This document shows positions 8,915 to 20,035 of a DNA stretch of 64,000 nt, in pieces. The notes under the pieces were generated by a model that saw nothing but the letters and a program-made list of their open reading frames with translations, was not told where the DNA came from and did no database searches. Origin of the DNA: Balanoglossus misakiensis (lineage: Eukaryota > Hemichordata); contig JBECUI020000024.1 of NCBI GenBank assembly GCA_040954595.2, positions 620,001-684,000 on the forward strand, given 5' to 3'. The translations under genes and the position numbers were made by a program. Positions within the stretch are counted from its first letter, which is position 1. Each line of letters begins with the position of its first letter.

Positions 8915-9913
8915 CTAGCAGGTCGGGTATTTCATTTCCTGGACCACACAGCCAGTATAGGTGAGTTTCTCTAACGCCTCAACCGCGTCCCGCTCGCGGA
9001 ATACTACCGGCTTCTCAGTAAAAATAACTGGAAGGTGGCACTGAAAGGCGTGTTTCTTCAGTTTGCGCGTGGACCTCCGGCCTCCCGGGAACGGACATGG
9101 AGAAGGGCCTGATGAGTAATGTGGAACAGAGCATAGGGGGCTCCTTCGGGCCAGCCTGGCGCTCCTCCAGCGGCGTTCGTCTTCTTTGGGCGGTTCCGGC
9201 GTCGGATACCGGATCGGTGAGCGACGTCTGGGGCTGAGATCTCCCCAGCGTGAAAAGGATGGTCGTTCACGGGAAGGTGGGCGGTCCCGCCTTTCCTCTC
9301 GAGAACGCTCCGGTCGCGGCGACCGGGTTGGGGATCTGGACCTAGTAGGGCTGCCGGGGTGGCGTCGAAGTTCCCAGGGGATTAGATATTCCCCCGCCTC
9401 CAACGTCGCCTCCAGCTCCAATGGGTTGATCAGTGACTGCAGCGGCAGCATTTCTTGGCGTGGGGGTGATGGCTCCTGCAGCAGCCCTTGGTTTCCCCCG
9501 TCTCTCGCTACTGCTATTGGGGGTGATACACGGGTGCGGGGTGGGTCTGGCCCTTCCGACACCTCCATCGCCTGGTCCTTGTCGCCACCGAGTACCTGTT
9601 TTTCCAGCTGCGGATCCCGGAAGATGCTCAAAGTTTCCTCCAGGTCGTCAGCTGCGGTGGTGGTTCTTGTGGGCTCTTGCGGGGAGATATGGCCAACGAA
9701 TCCCCCACGTACGCGGCCTGGATTGAACTCCCGAGGTAGTGTGCAGGTTTTTATGGCTGCGTCGGATGGTACGGGCAGGTTGGCTTCATTCTTTTCCTTC
9801 CCGTATACATGCATGGCCTCCTCCCGTACCGTGGACATCCATCCTATGTCGCCTAGAACCGTGGCTACTTGACAGTTCTCACGGAGCATCAGGAACAGTA
9901 TTTTATGTCTCAC
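8915..9913 (-). CDS. Unrecognised GC-rich, Arg/Ser-rich open frame
   Basis: About 330 codons open on the minus strand, continuing in frame from OB-fold exon 2 of copy A. Homology to the other RPA-like copies stops near 9895, so this is foreign sequence joined inside or next to that intron. It begins with 'LRENCQVATVLGDIGW', followed by acidic and proline-rich sequence. A long RS/RP-rich stretch follows ('SPTRSRSPTRSPRPERSREE' type) at about 9200-9350, then a basic C-terminal part. Composition (GC-rich, low complexity) differs sharply from the neighbours. It could be a gag-like or ORF1-like piece of another retroelement, or an SR-type protein. There are no diagnostic catalytic motifs. The stop is near 8915. 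Confidence 0.4.
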   Translation of the reverse strand: MRHKILFLMLRENCQVATVLGDIGWMSTVREEAMHVYGKEKNEANLPVPSDAAIKTCTLPREFNPGRVRGGFVGHISPQEPTRTTTAADDLEETLSIFRDPQLEKQVLGGDKDQAMEVSEGPDPPRTRVSPPIAVARDGGNQGLLQEPSPPRQEMLPLQSLINPLELEATLEAGEYLIPWELRRHPGSPTRSRSPTRSPRPERSREERRDRPPSRERPSFSRWGDLSPRRRSPIRYPTPEPPKEDERRWRSARLARRSPLCSVPHYSSGPSPCPFPGGRRSTRKLKKHAFQCHLPVIFTEKPVVFRERDAVEALEKLTYTGCVVQEMKYPTC

Positions 9914-10120
9914 CTCCACTTCAGTTGTCGCTGTTGTATTTAATGTGGACGATGTTTTATATCTGTTGATAACCAATGGGCCTAGTTTAACTGTGGCACC
10001 TACATCCAGTGGCAGCGCTGTTTTCTCACCCCAAAGGTTGACTTCAGCATCTCTTGTGCCATCAGTTATGATCAGTTTACGTCTCTTTGTAGAATTCGAT
10101 GTATGTGTCACTGATTCATA
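9914..10120 (-). CDS. RPA-like OB-fold gene, copy A, exon 2
   Basis: A 69-codon exon bounded by an acceptor (…ttccactacag, ending at 10121) and a donor (gtgaga at 9913-9908), phase 0 on both sides. It encodes 'KRRKLIITDGTRDAEVNLWG', 'VGATVKLGPLVINRY' and 'LNTTATTEVE', the strand pattern of a replication protein A-type OB fold that binds single-stranded DNA. It joins in phase to exon 1 at 10538-10807. Diverged copies occur at 14516-14687 (+) and 26498-26670 (-). Membership of the RPA70-like class is inferred from pattern, not from a search. Confidence 0.6.
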
Positions 10121-10307
10121 CTGTAGTGGAAATAAAATGGAAAACATTGAATGTTAATAATTACGAGTAGTAAATGTTGTGGAGAAATAGTGCAAGAGTG
10201 GTTGTTTTTTGTCAGTTGCTTTTTAAAATTTGAACTGCAAAATGATGAATCGATGGCAGTAATTTTGACCCGAGGTGAGTTGACAAGGCATGGTTGTATC
10301 ATATAAA

Positions 10308-11260
10308 AGGATTTTCAATGTACGTGATCGCATGGAGGCTGCCATATTGGATTACATCTGAAGACCTTCCCATTGGGCTTCGGTTGAATTCGGGAAAGGT
10401 CTCTAAAATGTAATGGGTCATTCAATTGTGTAGAGTAAATTTCTAAAAATGTAGAAGATGGGAGGTTAAGATACCCAAAATGACTACGGCAAAAAAAAAG
10501 TCAGGCCCATAAGTTTCGGGGTGCGATTATAACGTACCTTTGCTCTATCATAGAGGCAAATGGTATTATCTCTTCCAGTGGAAAAGTTGCGGAGCTGTAC
10601 GTATTCTCCCTTCTGTAATCTGTTCAGCCACTTCGGATTTTCTTTCCAGAATTTAAGTTCCAGAACGTTGCCATCCTGCTGCATACAAGGCACGCTAAAC
10701 AGTTTCCCGTTGGCGGAATTCCGGATCTCGACATCCTCCATGAGGCGCAATTTCAGTGCCACGCCTTGGCTGGTTGGGGATGAGGGACCGGGAGCCGGGG
10801 ATGCCATAACGCCGTTAAACCTGAAATATAGATTGAGAGTGGATATTGTTTTACACAATTTTTGACAATTGAAGTAAAGTATTAGAATGATGGAGTCCGA
10901 TAAAAAAGTGAGTTGGTGATTGCGGCATCCGACTTCGTTATTAAAAATGGAAAGATTTGCGATTTGAGATTCGGTTACCATTTGCAAGTTTGAAAGGAAA
11001 TATTTCATTGAAGCACAGTGGCAACTACTGGGTTATGGAGAATTTTTGAAATGTTGATGAACGGAGACTTATTAGAATCAATGAAAACCTACCTTTAACG
11101 GTGTTACGGTTACTAAACGTGAGAGACCGCTTGTCTCGTTCATCCGATTCTGAGCTCCTAGCTCTTGTGGAGACATGCGGAGGTACAGCGGGTTAACGGT
11201 TAGAAAGTGTTGATGAAAGAAATAAGTTTATAGGCCAATCAGGAGTTAGATTCGAATGTC
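10308..11260 (-). mobile_element. Repeat copy A carrying the OB-fold exon 1
   Basis: 10308-10780 is repeated in the same orientation at 13589-14042. 10805-11260 is repeated inverted at 12745-13212 and in the same orientation at 27362-27765. The boundary between the two behaviours falls inside exon 1. The sequence 'ctcctagctcttgtggag' (about 11155) marks one arm end. Confidence 0.7.
10538..10807 (-). CDS. RPA-like OB-fold gene, copy A, exon 1
   Basis: 90 codons from an ATG at 10807, beginning MASPAPGPSS. The exon follows an acceptor (tatatttcag, exon edge 10820), so a non-coding 5' exon is likely. It ends at a donor AAAG|gtacgt (10537) in phase 0. The peptide contains 'GKLFSVPCMQQDGNVLELKF', 'NPKWLNRLQKGEYVQLRNF' and 'ICLYDRAK', typical of an OB-fold start (compare the GKLFS.. 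strand of RPA70 domain A). Together with exon 2 it gives two OB modules. This copy has no internal stop. Copies at 13790-14045 (-) and 27124-27358 (+) are damaged; the latter has a TAG at 27281. Confidence 0.6.
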
Positions 11261-12744
11261 CGAAAATGAGAAACCGTAGGCGAACGCAACAGACAGCAAT
11301 TTAAATTTGCATAACTAGAGGTTTGGGTGGAAAGATTTCAGAATTTAACGCACATATACAGATATTTTGTAGTGGAAATTTGAGTATATTATAAATAGTA
11401 CATGTAATAAGACTGTGAATTGATTTTATTTACTGACAATTAATTGAAGTTACCCTTTGAGTATGGGTGTTTATCGAGGGGGGGGGGGTCCAAAAAAATG
11501 TTAGAAACTGTTGAAGATGAAACCGGAAAGATGTAGCAAATTCGTTAGTTTTCCCTTTTTTGGAAATTATGCTCGAAGCGTGTGATTGGTCAATTAGTCA
11601 GAAGGGGATTGGTTGGAAATAGTCGAATATGATTGGGCAATAAGTTCGAAGCTGAAATCCCTCAGGCTGTATAAATACGGTGTTTGTGGCGTGTACTAAT
11701 GGAGTATGGCTGGGGTGTGTTGTGTCGAGCAGTGTAGTATATCATTTGTGGGGCATTGAATATTTAGAACAAAGTTCTCTATGTCGGACTTCCTAACATA
11801 TACTCGATCGTTGATAACAAAACGAGCAGATATTTTTGTGCAAATAGTGTGCGCAAAACAACAACTAAACATGAAGACAACAAGATAGTACTGCGTGCGG
11901 TGCGACTCGGTTGTAAGCGTCAAGTCAAAAACTGCAAAGACATGCAACAGGTGTAAATATAGTCGACTGAAATGCTGAAAAACCATGAATATCGATTGGC
12001 TCAAAGTGATGGGAATCGGCTCAACTTACCGGAGGGAATTGGTACATTATATAACGAGTAAACTAGAACGAAAGAAATCCCAGCGTGAACACTGGAAATT
12101 GTTCATAAATTAATATTTATACATGTATGTGTATATTGCGTAACCTTCGAAAATTCGAATATCATTAGCACTTGGCCTAAAAAGTTGTGCATTGCGAGTG
12201 GGACACTGGGCAATTATTTTTATGGGCCGCCATCGCTATGCAGTTTAGATGTAGTATTTTACTCAACTTTTACCGGCAAGTGAGTGATTTGCTTTCAGAA
12301 GGTAATGAGACGGAAATAAACTTATGCAATCAGAGTTAATTATTCGTGAGGATACAAACCTTTGTACTAGATTTATTGTAATTTTTCAGTGTATACTCCT
12401 GGCCTTCGCAGGACTTTCAATTTTTACCCGGTTTGTGTGTTTTCGGGTTACCCATGGGCACTCTCTACCTGTTTTAAAACTCTGAACAAGTCGATGTCAC
12501 GTGTATCATTTTATGTACGACGTACATCATTATAATAATGCTATAGTGAAGTTTTTAAAAAGGAAATATTTTTTTAGTGTTATTCTCTTCGTTTTTTTTA
12601 TGACTGAAATATGCTTGTGCTTGATGGAAAAACCGGATTCAACCTTAGCTTAATATATGCATTATCGTTCGCAACTGACGTCATATAATGTAGCAATTTC
12701 CCTCCGGTTAAATTGAACCAATCGGCATTCCCGTTTTTCCACCA
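11261..12744. other. Loop between inverted arms, no gene seen
   Basis: AT-rich sequence with no convincing exon or long frame. A poly-G run lies at about 11480-11489 and a TATA-like 'tgtataaatacgg' near 11669. It forms the spacer of the 10805-11260 / 12745-13212 inverted repeat. Confidence 0.5.
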
Positions 12745-13215
12745 TTTCACTCGAATATCTAACTCCAGGATCCTGATTGGCCTATGTAATTAATCATTCC
12801 TTTCATCAACACTTCCTAACCGTTAACCCGCTGTACCTCCGCATGTCTCCACAAGAGCTAGGAGCTCAGAATCGGTCGGACGCAGACCAGCGGTCTGTCA
12901 GGTGTAGTAACCCTAACACCGTTAAAAGTAGGTTTTCATTTATTCTATTATAAGTCTCCGTTCATCAACATTTCAAAGATTCTCAATAATGCAGTAGTTG
13001 CCACTGTACTTCAATGAAATATTTCCTTTCAAACTTGCAAATACTACTTGAACCGAATCGCAAACCTTTCCATTTTTAATAACGAAGTCGGATGCCGAAA
13101 TTACCAACTCACTTTTTTTATCGGATTCCATCATTCTAATACTTTACTTCAATGTTCAAAAATTGTGTAAAACAATATCCACTTTCAATCTATATTTCAG
13201 GTTTAACGGCTATTT
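12745..13215 (+). repeat. Inverted arm matching 10805-11260
   Basis: The reverse complement of the copy A upstream arm. It ends at 'atatttcaggtttaacggc', exactly the splice acceptor and first bases of OB exon 1, after which the similarity to exon 1 is lost. Confidence 0.75.
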
Positions 13216-13588
13216 GTGCAACATTTGACAGTACTCACATCATGGACTTTTCCTACAACGCACACCCTCTTCTTCTGTGGAGATATCTCGACTTCTGATA
13301 TCATTATTTGTGGCGGATGATACAATTCTGTTACCAATTTTTCAGGTATATCCATCGCTTTACGCCCGCAAGGTATGATCTGGAAAAAAGTTTGGCGTAG
13401 TCTGTAAGTTGTGTGACTGAATCCGTAAAGATGGCATTTGGAGGAAAAATTTTGAGCATTTTTATCAGTAATCTAGTTTGTTTAAAATATTGGAACGCGA
13501 TCAAAAATAAATGCGACTTGTAAACGAGTGCCGCGTTTGAATCGGTATTGACGATAAACATCGGTAATCGGCGATGAAATCAACGGAT
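13216..13588. other. No gene seen
   Basis: A junction region between two repeat blocks with no supported feature. 13480-13575 resembles 14315-14400 in reverse orientation ('aaacgcggcactcg' against 'gagtgccgcgtttgaat'). Confidence 0.4.
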
Positions 13589-13789
13589 TTTCAATGTACG
13601 TGATCGCATGGAGGCTGCCATATTGGATTACATCCGAAGACCTTCCGATTAGGCTTCGGTTGAATTCGGGAAAGGTCTCTAAAATGTAATGGGTCATTCA
13701 ATTTTGTAGAGTAAATTTCTAAAAATGTAGAAGATGGGAGGTTAAGATACCCAAAATGACTACGTCAAAAAAAGGCCCATAAGTTTCGG

Positions 13790-14045
13790 GGTGCGATTAT
13801 AACATACCTTTGCTCTATCATAGAGGCAAATGGTATTATATCTTCCAGTGGAAAAGTTGCGGAGCTGTATGTATTCTCTCTTCTGTTATCTGTTCAGCTA
13901 TTTCGGATTTTCTTTCCAGAATTTAAGTTCCAGAACGTTGCCATCCTGCTGCATACAAGGCACGCTAAACAGTTTGCCGTTGGCTGAATTCCGGATCTAG
14001 ACTGTATCCTCAATGAGGCACAATTTCACTGCCACGCCTTGGCTG
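13790..14045 (-). pseudogene. RPA-like OB-fold exon 1, copy B (degenerate)
   Basis: Close to copy A exon 1 on the minus strand (shared 'cgttgccatcctgctgcat' near 13939), but with substitutions and small indels that break the frame near 13999-14010. At about 14046-14075 it joins sequence running the other way: 'gagctaaggtacgta' is the exon 1 donor region on the plus strand. Part of exon 1 has therefore been inverted. Confidence 0.6.
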
Positions 14046-14515
14046 CATGGTTGCAGATGATGGAGCTAAGGTACGTAACAATCGCACCCCGAAACGCCTG
14101 GGCCCTTTTTTGTGTGTAGTCATTGTGGGTATGTTAACCTCCCATGTCCTACATTTTTAGAAATTTAGTATACAAAATTGGATGACCGATTATGTTTTAG
14201 AGACCTTTCCCGAATCCACCTGAAGCCCAGTCGGAATGTCTTGGGATGTAACCTAAATTCAATATGGCCGCCTCCATGCGTTCACTTGCATTAAAAAAAA
14301 AACGTTGATTTTATCTCCGAGTGGCGGTGTTTATCGTCAGTACCAATTGAAACGCGGCACTCGCTTACAGGTCGCGAGCGCGTTCTAATATTCTAGAAAG
14401 AAAAAAATGATAGTTTCGAGTACAGATTACATGTATTTTAAAACGAGGTTTGGTCACAATGGTATCACTACTAAATGACTTACAATCGATGTTTTTAATT
14501 GTCTTTGCACCACAG

Positions 14516-14687
14516 TATGAATCCTGTGATGGTAAATCGCATTCAACTTAGAAGGCGTGGAGTAAGTGCAACTGATGGTAACTGGGATACCAAACTGAAA
14601 CTTTTGGGAGAGAAAACCTTGCCATGCATGGACGTGGGTGGCACAGTTAAACTTGGGTTAAATACTACAGCGACAACTGAAGTCCCG
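14516..14687 (+). pseudogene. RPA-like OB-fold exon 2, copy B (degenerate)
   Basis: The acceptor 'tttgcaccacag' and donor 'ccg|gtgaga' are preserved. The peptide 'ATDGNWDTKLKLLGEKTL' to 'LNTTATTEVPV' aligns with copy A exon 2 but lacks about 12 codons including the second strand. At 172 bp it is out of register with the 207-bp original. Confidence 0.6.
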
Positions 14688-14863
14688 GTGAGATATTATA
14701 AAATACTCTTACATCATAAAATTGAAATCCTACATGTCAATAATTTCATATTTTCACTAATGTTTAGCAAAAAACAACTGCTCTCAACAAACCTTACCCC
14801 TCCCCCTCTTGTATTGTCAGTGCTTTGTAATCTATCAGTAACAATCCATTTTTTTCTCTCAAG

Positions 14864-14921
14864 GTGTTAAAAGAACCTATAGCTACTGGTGATGACATGA
14901 TACCGTCCATGGGGTGTTGGA
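14864..14921 (+). pseudogene. RPA-like gene, exon 3 remnant, copy B
   Basis: It follows a pyrimidine-rich acceptor (tttttctctcaag) and starts 'gtgttaaaagaacc', the same as 25891 in copy C. The middle has diverged and the donor is uncertain. Confidence 0.4.
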
Positions 14922-15969
14922 GGTAATACACTTTGTAAGTATTAACCAGTCAGGACGAAAGTGGGGTAATTACGGCGGTGAGATCAAAGAGATCTATTTG
15001 AATGTGAAAGTCGCTGAGTGGCAGTTACGGCCAGTTCGAAAAATTTTCAAACGGAGATTTTCGGTACTACAAGTGATCGTAGTGCACCCATTTTTCTAAG
15101 ACGTGTATGAAACACCATAGTCAATGATAGGATGATTTTTCGTGAAGTTTTAACGACGCTTTCCCGAGAAAGACAGTTTCGGTATGTTGGTTTAAATTGT
15201 GGTCCTTGACTCTCGGCAAAGATTTCTTGTCTTGAAAAAAATTGGGTAGGTTAGGAAGATATTGAACTAAGTTACCGTGAAATTATAATAGTGTGAGCCG
15301 CTCCGTTGTGGAGTAATGACGGTGTAAAAATTGCCTTCGCCATCGACGAGTACAGCCGTGTTTGCCATATGTGTATGCATTGAAGTAGGTCAACGCATGT
15401 TAACCCATGACGTAATGGCTTCCTTTCTAACGCGTCGTTATCTCTCATTAGCATATTACATAAGGAGTCTATACACTATTCATGCTGACTGACTTCTCAG
15501 GACTGACCTATGGCACAGTAAATTGTGGTCCTTGACTCTCGGCATGGATATATTCATGTCAAAATTATGAATAGAGGAGTTTAATAATGTTTCTAAAACC
15601 TGAGGGGGTTAATTTTTGTGTGGGTATGGCTGATATTTTTTTTTTTGTAACTTCAAGGTCACTTTGAATTTCGAGATCACAATTTTGTCAGTGGAAGTAA
15701 AGAAATTCTTCTCGATAAAACTTCATGAAAAATCACATGTAGTACACTCATAGTACCAGTAATGTGCCTGGGGTGAAATAATTGTCAGAAATGGGTTGCT
15801 AGTTGCTTAACTTTCGTTGTGAAAAAAGTTGAAAAACTGTATGCAAATGAGCAATTCAAACGTTACTGGCCAGTTCAAGTGTTTGCATTGCATGATCCCC
15901 TGCTGTTTAATTATCCCACTTACGTCCTGACTGTAACTGCAGTAGTTGCTTACATCAGACTCCCACTAT
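14922..15969. other. No gene seen; internal short repeat
   Basis: 'taaattgtggtccttgactc' occurs at about 15192 and again near 15520, so a piece has been duplicated about 328 bp apart. No supported exon. Confidence 0.4.
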
Positions 15970-16073
15970 ATGCATGCAAGTTGTGGATGGATTTGCAGAG
16001 AGAGAGGCTAGTACACGGCACTCATGTGGACCTGCACTACCACATTTCTATTCAACATCAGGTCTCTGAGTAA
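15970..16073 (+). pseudogene. RPA-like gene, last exon remnant, copy B
   Basis: Encodes 'WMDLQRERLVHGTHVDLHYH' and ends at TAA about 10 codons later. The same block is at 26413-26470 in copy C. This may be the C-terminal end of the OB-fold protein. The upstream exon edge is not clear. Confidence 0.45.
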
Positions 16074-16341
16074 AAAGATGGCCATGTAAATTTTCTCTAA
16101 GTTTGTTAGAGAAATAAAGTACAACTTTAGTGTTTCACTAATTGAGTTTCCGTGTTCTTGTATTGTCTCGTTTGCCCCATGCCAACCTCAAAGTAAACGT
16201 CAAATTTGCCATTTTTGACTTATTTGTCCTTGTAGTGGGCCACATAGCATTTTAGTGCAACTTATGAAAATCTGAAGAACCAAATGCCTAATTTACCCAC
16301 TCTGCACAGATTTATTTCAATGGTACAGACTTGATGATCAG
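16074..16341 (+). repeat. Left arm of inverted repeat with 25440-25735
   Basis: Reverse complement of about 25445-25735. Shared words include 'aaaaagatggccatgtaaat', 'gtgggccacatagcatttta' and 'ccaaatgcctaatttaccca'. Non-coding. Confidence 0.7.
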
Positions 16342-17594
16342 TATAGCGCCCTTTGTGGTAGTATTGGGGGGGGGGGGGTTAACCTAGCCTTTGTATGTTT
16401 ATCCCTGTCCGGTTCCATTCCACTTGTATCTATGGTAACCTAATTATCAGCAGTAAAGGCCACAGCTTTGAAACAGTTTTAATATCAAGCACTCTGAATT
16501 ACACGGCCATTCTCATTGGTGCATATAGTGTAGTCACGTTGTATTTTACTGCAACTGGTGAAAGTCTCCTAAAAAACCAAATGTGTCTTTACCCACTGTG
16601 CACAGAGTATTTGAAGGATACTCAGTTGATGGTCATATAGTATAGCGCCCTCTGTGGTAGTATTTTGATTATGGAGGTGGGGTTAAATCTTGTCTTTGCA
16701 TATGTTTATCCCTGTCATGTTGCATTGGGCTTGTATCTATGGTAACCTAATTATCAGCAGTAAAGGCCACAACTATGAAACAGTTTTAATATCAAGCACT
16801 CTCTGAATTACATGGCCATTCTCATTGGTGTATATAGTGTAGTCACGTTGTATTTTACTACAACTGATGAAAGTCTCCTAAACAACCAAATGTGTCTTTA
16901 CCCACTGTGCACAGAGTATTTGAATGATACTCAGTTGATGGTCATATAGTATAGCGCCCTCTGTGGTAGTATTTTGATTATGGAGGTGGGGTTTAATCTT
17001 GTCTTTGCATATGTTTATCCCTGTCATGTTGCATTGGGCTTGTATCTATGGTAACCTAATTATCAGCAGTAAAGGCCACAACTATGATACAGTTTTAATA
17101 TCAAGCACTCTCTGAATTACATGGCCATTCTCATTGGTGTATATAGTGTAGTCATGTTGTATTTTACTGCAACTGATGAAAGTCTCCTAAAAAAACAAAT
17201 AAGTCTTTACCCACTGTGCACAGAGTATTTGAATGATACTCAGTTGATGGTCATATAGTATAGCACCCTCTGTGGTAGTATTTTGATTATGGAGGTGGGG
17301 TTTAATCTTGTCTTTGCATATGTTTATCCCTGTCATGTTCGATTGGGCTTGTATCTATGGTAACCTAATTATCAGCAGTAAAGGCCACAACTATGAAACA
17401 GTTTTAATATCAAGCACTCTCTGAATTACATGGCGATTCTCATTGGTGTATATAGTGTAGTCACGTTGTATTTTACTACAACTGATGAAAGTCTCCTAAA
17501 AAACCAAATGTGTGTTTACCCACTGTGCACAGAGTATTTGAATGATACTCAGTTGATGGTCATATAGTATAGCACTCTCTGTGGTAGTATTTTG

Positions 17595-18985
17595 GTCTCT
17601 CAGATACTGTTCTCATGTGGTTTAAGTCATACCTTTCCAATCGTAGTCAGTGTGTACTTGTAAATTCCACCCAATCACCTTTCTATCGGCTCGACACTGG
17701 GGTACCACAGGGATCAGTTCTTGGTCCCATACTTTTCAATATGTACCCGTCTCCATTTGGTGAATTAGTTCAAAGTCATGGTTGTCTTTATAGTTTTTAT
17801 GCAGATGACTCTTCACTTTATATGTCTTTTAGTAAAGACAACGCAGCAAGAACTGTTTCAAATCTTGAACTTTGTATATCCGATGTTAGGTTTTGGATGT
17901 CTGAAAACTTCTTGTGCTGATACGATGATAAGACTGAATTTGTTATTTTCTTTGGTATTTCAGGTGATCTGTCTGCTAGAGGGATTTCAGAAATTCGTGT
18001 TGGCGATTCTCTGATTCCTGTCCATTGTCAGGCTAAGAGCCTTGGTGTGATCCTTGACTCTTGTCTGACAATGAAGCCACATATTGGACAGATCTGCCGC
18101 TCTGCCACTTTTCATTTACGTCGCATTGCGCTTATCCGCAAATATTTATCTCATTCTGCTACAGAGCAATTAGTTCATGCATTCATTACTTCTCGAATTG
18201 ATTCATGTAATTCACTTTTATTTGGGCTCCCGAAGTATTCAATCAACCGTATCCAACGCGTTCAGAATATTGCTGCTAGAATTGTTACTCATTCAAAAAT
18301 CACCTGTCACATCACTCCAATTTTGTATCAGTTGCACTGGCTACCTGTTACACAGCGTATTGTTTTTAAGATGTTAGTTCTCATTTTTAAATCCATTCAT
18401 AAACTTGGTCCAACGCCATTCCATTAGTGTTGCTGGAGTGCGTTCGGTAGCACGCCCTCACTCGTAGTTACTAGTTTATACTTTTGTTCCTTTTGCGCAT
18501 GCTCGGTCCTCTCTCTCCCCGCTGGACCGCCATTGCTCTATGTATGTTTATATATCGATCGACGAAGTGTATCGATTAAACTGGTTATTGTTCTCAACTT
18601 CCAAGTGTCTGGTTGTGATTCCGACTCATCGATAATTGGGCTTGCATCCCCACTGGCGCAATCTATCTTTCTAGCATGACTAATCTATATGTTCCGTGTC
18701 GCAATTTAAGGTCAGCTGATCAGTTCAAACTCTGCCTTGTTCGATCACGCACCAAGAGTTATGGTGATCGTGCTTTTACTGTTGCTGCTCCAATTCTTTG
18801 GAATAATCTTCCACTTACCATTCGCCAGGCACCAGACTTATCTGTTTTTAAATCAAATGTTAAAACTTTACTTTTTAAATCTGTTTTTTAGCCATTTGTT
18901 GTATTGTACTTTTGCTTTAAGCGTCATTGATCACATTTTTGTGGATACTGACACTATACAAATAAATTATTATTATTATTATTAT
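17595..18985 (+). pseudogene. 5'-truncated CR1/L2-type LINE (reverse transcriptase fragment)
   Basis: It lies inside the 309-bp array with a 7-bp direct repeat TATTTTG at 17588-17594 and 18986-18992, a likely target-site duplication. The coding strand is +. It encodes RT motifs 'GVPQGSVLGPILF' (about 17698) and 'YADDSSLY' (about 17798), then the C-terminal block 'FITSRIDSCNSLLFGLPKY', 'RIQRVQNIAARIV' and 'LHWLPVTQRI', then 'YGDRAFTVAAPILWNNLP'. Frame breaks occur near 17920, and a foreign insert splits the last two blocks. The 3' end is an (ATT)n tail, typical of Jockey/CR1-superfamily LINEs. It is dead. Confidence 0.88.
18428..18655 (+). mobile_element. Possible solo LTR inserted in the LINE
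   Basis: About 230 bp interrupts the LINE C-terminal coding sequence between the 'LGPTPF' block and the 'RNLRS' block. It starts TGTTG, contains an ATTAAA signal and 'tatatatcgatcgacgaagt', and ends near 'gcatcccca'. Size and TG...CA ends fit an LTR, but no clean target-site duplication is visible. Confidence 0.35.
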
Positions 18986-19789
18986 TATTTTGATTACAGA
19001 GGTGGGGTTTAATCTTGCCTTTGCATATGTTTATCCCTGTCCTGTTGCATTGGGCTTGTATCTATGGTAACCTATTATCGGCAGTAAAGGCCACAACTAT
19101 GGAACAGTTTTAATATCAAGCACTCTCTGAATTACACGGCCATTCTCATTGGTGTATATAGTGTAGTCACGTTGTATTTTACTGCAACTGATGAAAGTCT
19201 CCTAAAAAAACAAATGTGTCTTTACCCACTGTGCACAGAGTATTTGAATGATACTCAGTTGATGGTCATATAGTATAGCGCCCTCTGCGGTAGTATTTTG
19301 ATTATGGAGGTGGGGTTTAATCTTGTCTTTGCATATGTTTATCCCTGTCCTGTTGCATTGGGCTTGTATCTATGGTAAACTAATTATCAGCAGTAAAGGC
19401 CACAACTATGATACAGTTTTAATATCAAGCACTCTCTGAATTACATGGCCATTCTCATTGGTGTATATAGTGTAGTCATGTTGTATTTTACTGCAACTGA
19501 TGAAAGTCTCCTAAAAAAACAAATGTGTATTTACCCACTGTGCACAAAGTATTTGAATGATACTCAGTTGATGGTCATATAGTATAGCACCCTCTGTGGT
19601 AGTATTTGGATGATAGGGGAAGGGGTAACCTACCTTTTCTATACATGTATATGGTTATCCCTCTTCTATTGCATTCCGCTTGTATCTATGGAAACCTAAT
19701 TATCAGCAGTGAATGCCAAATTGTAAAACAGCAACATATTTATTATCAAACACTGTATGGAATTGAATATACACAATATGTTTTGTGTG

Positions 19790-20035
19790 TTTGCTGGCTA
19801 CATACATGCATAAATACGTACATACATATATTACACTCATACTCAAACACACAGCTAATGGACTCTTTTTTTCATCATCCCCACCAGGAATCGAACCTGG
19901 ATCTCTTATCACAAAGTGACAAGTGTGTTAACCATTACACCATGAGGATTTTTTATCTCCACTAACTGCCAACACACTGTCCAATTGCACATTCACTCAC
20001 TGACATATTCAACTAACACACCAGTTTCTTTATTT
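19790..20035 (+). repeat. Left arm of inverted pair with 24330-24530
   Basis: The tRNA-like sequence plus both flanks ('cacacagctaatggactc' on one side; 'ccaacacactgtccaattgc' and 'tgacatattcaactaacac' on the other) are present in reverse complement at 24338-24510. Confidence 0.8.
19877..19949 (-). tRNA. tRNA-like sequence (degenerate), left copy
   Basis: On the minus strand the acceptor stem ATCCTCA/TGGGGAT (one G-T pair), D arm with GGTTAA, and T arm CCAGG-TTCGATT-CCTGG are all present. The anticodon arm is 19 instead of 17 nt and forms an extended stem around ACTTTG, so no anticodon can be assigned. Internal A and B boxes look usable. It lies in an inverted repeat with 24409-24481, so it is more likely part of a mobile element than a working tRNA gene. 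Confidence 0.5.

Larger units (their letters stand above)
16342..19615 (+). repeat. 309-bp tandem repeat array, interrupted by a LINE
   Basis: The word 'tatagc(g/a)c' recurs at 16342, 16641, 16950, 17259, 17568, 19274 and 19583, that is 299 then 309 bp apart. The array is split after 17594 by a 1.39-kb LINE insertion. Each unit contains 'tatggtaacctaattatcag', 'ccactgtgcacagagtattt' and 'gccctctgtggtagtatttt'. One inverted, more diverged unit lies at 25010-25440. Units do not encode a shared open frame. Confidence 0.85.

Noticed and set aside
9186-9872. 228-codon plus-strand frame opposite the Arg/Ser-rich frame
   Set aside because: It is antisense to the GC-rich minus frame, has composition-driven Ser/Gly/Arg content and no domain. 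The minus frame is in phase with OB exon 2 and so preferred.
8472-9913. Integrated DNA-virus gene as the source of the GC-rich frame
   Set aside because: Considered because of its composition, but no viral hallmark motif is visible. A search would be needed.
10805-13215. Helitron ends around copy A
   Set aside because: I could not find a 5' TC plus 3' hairpin-CTRR pair, and the arms are inverted, which Helitrons do not need.
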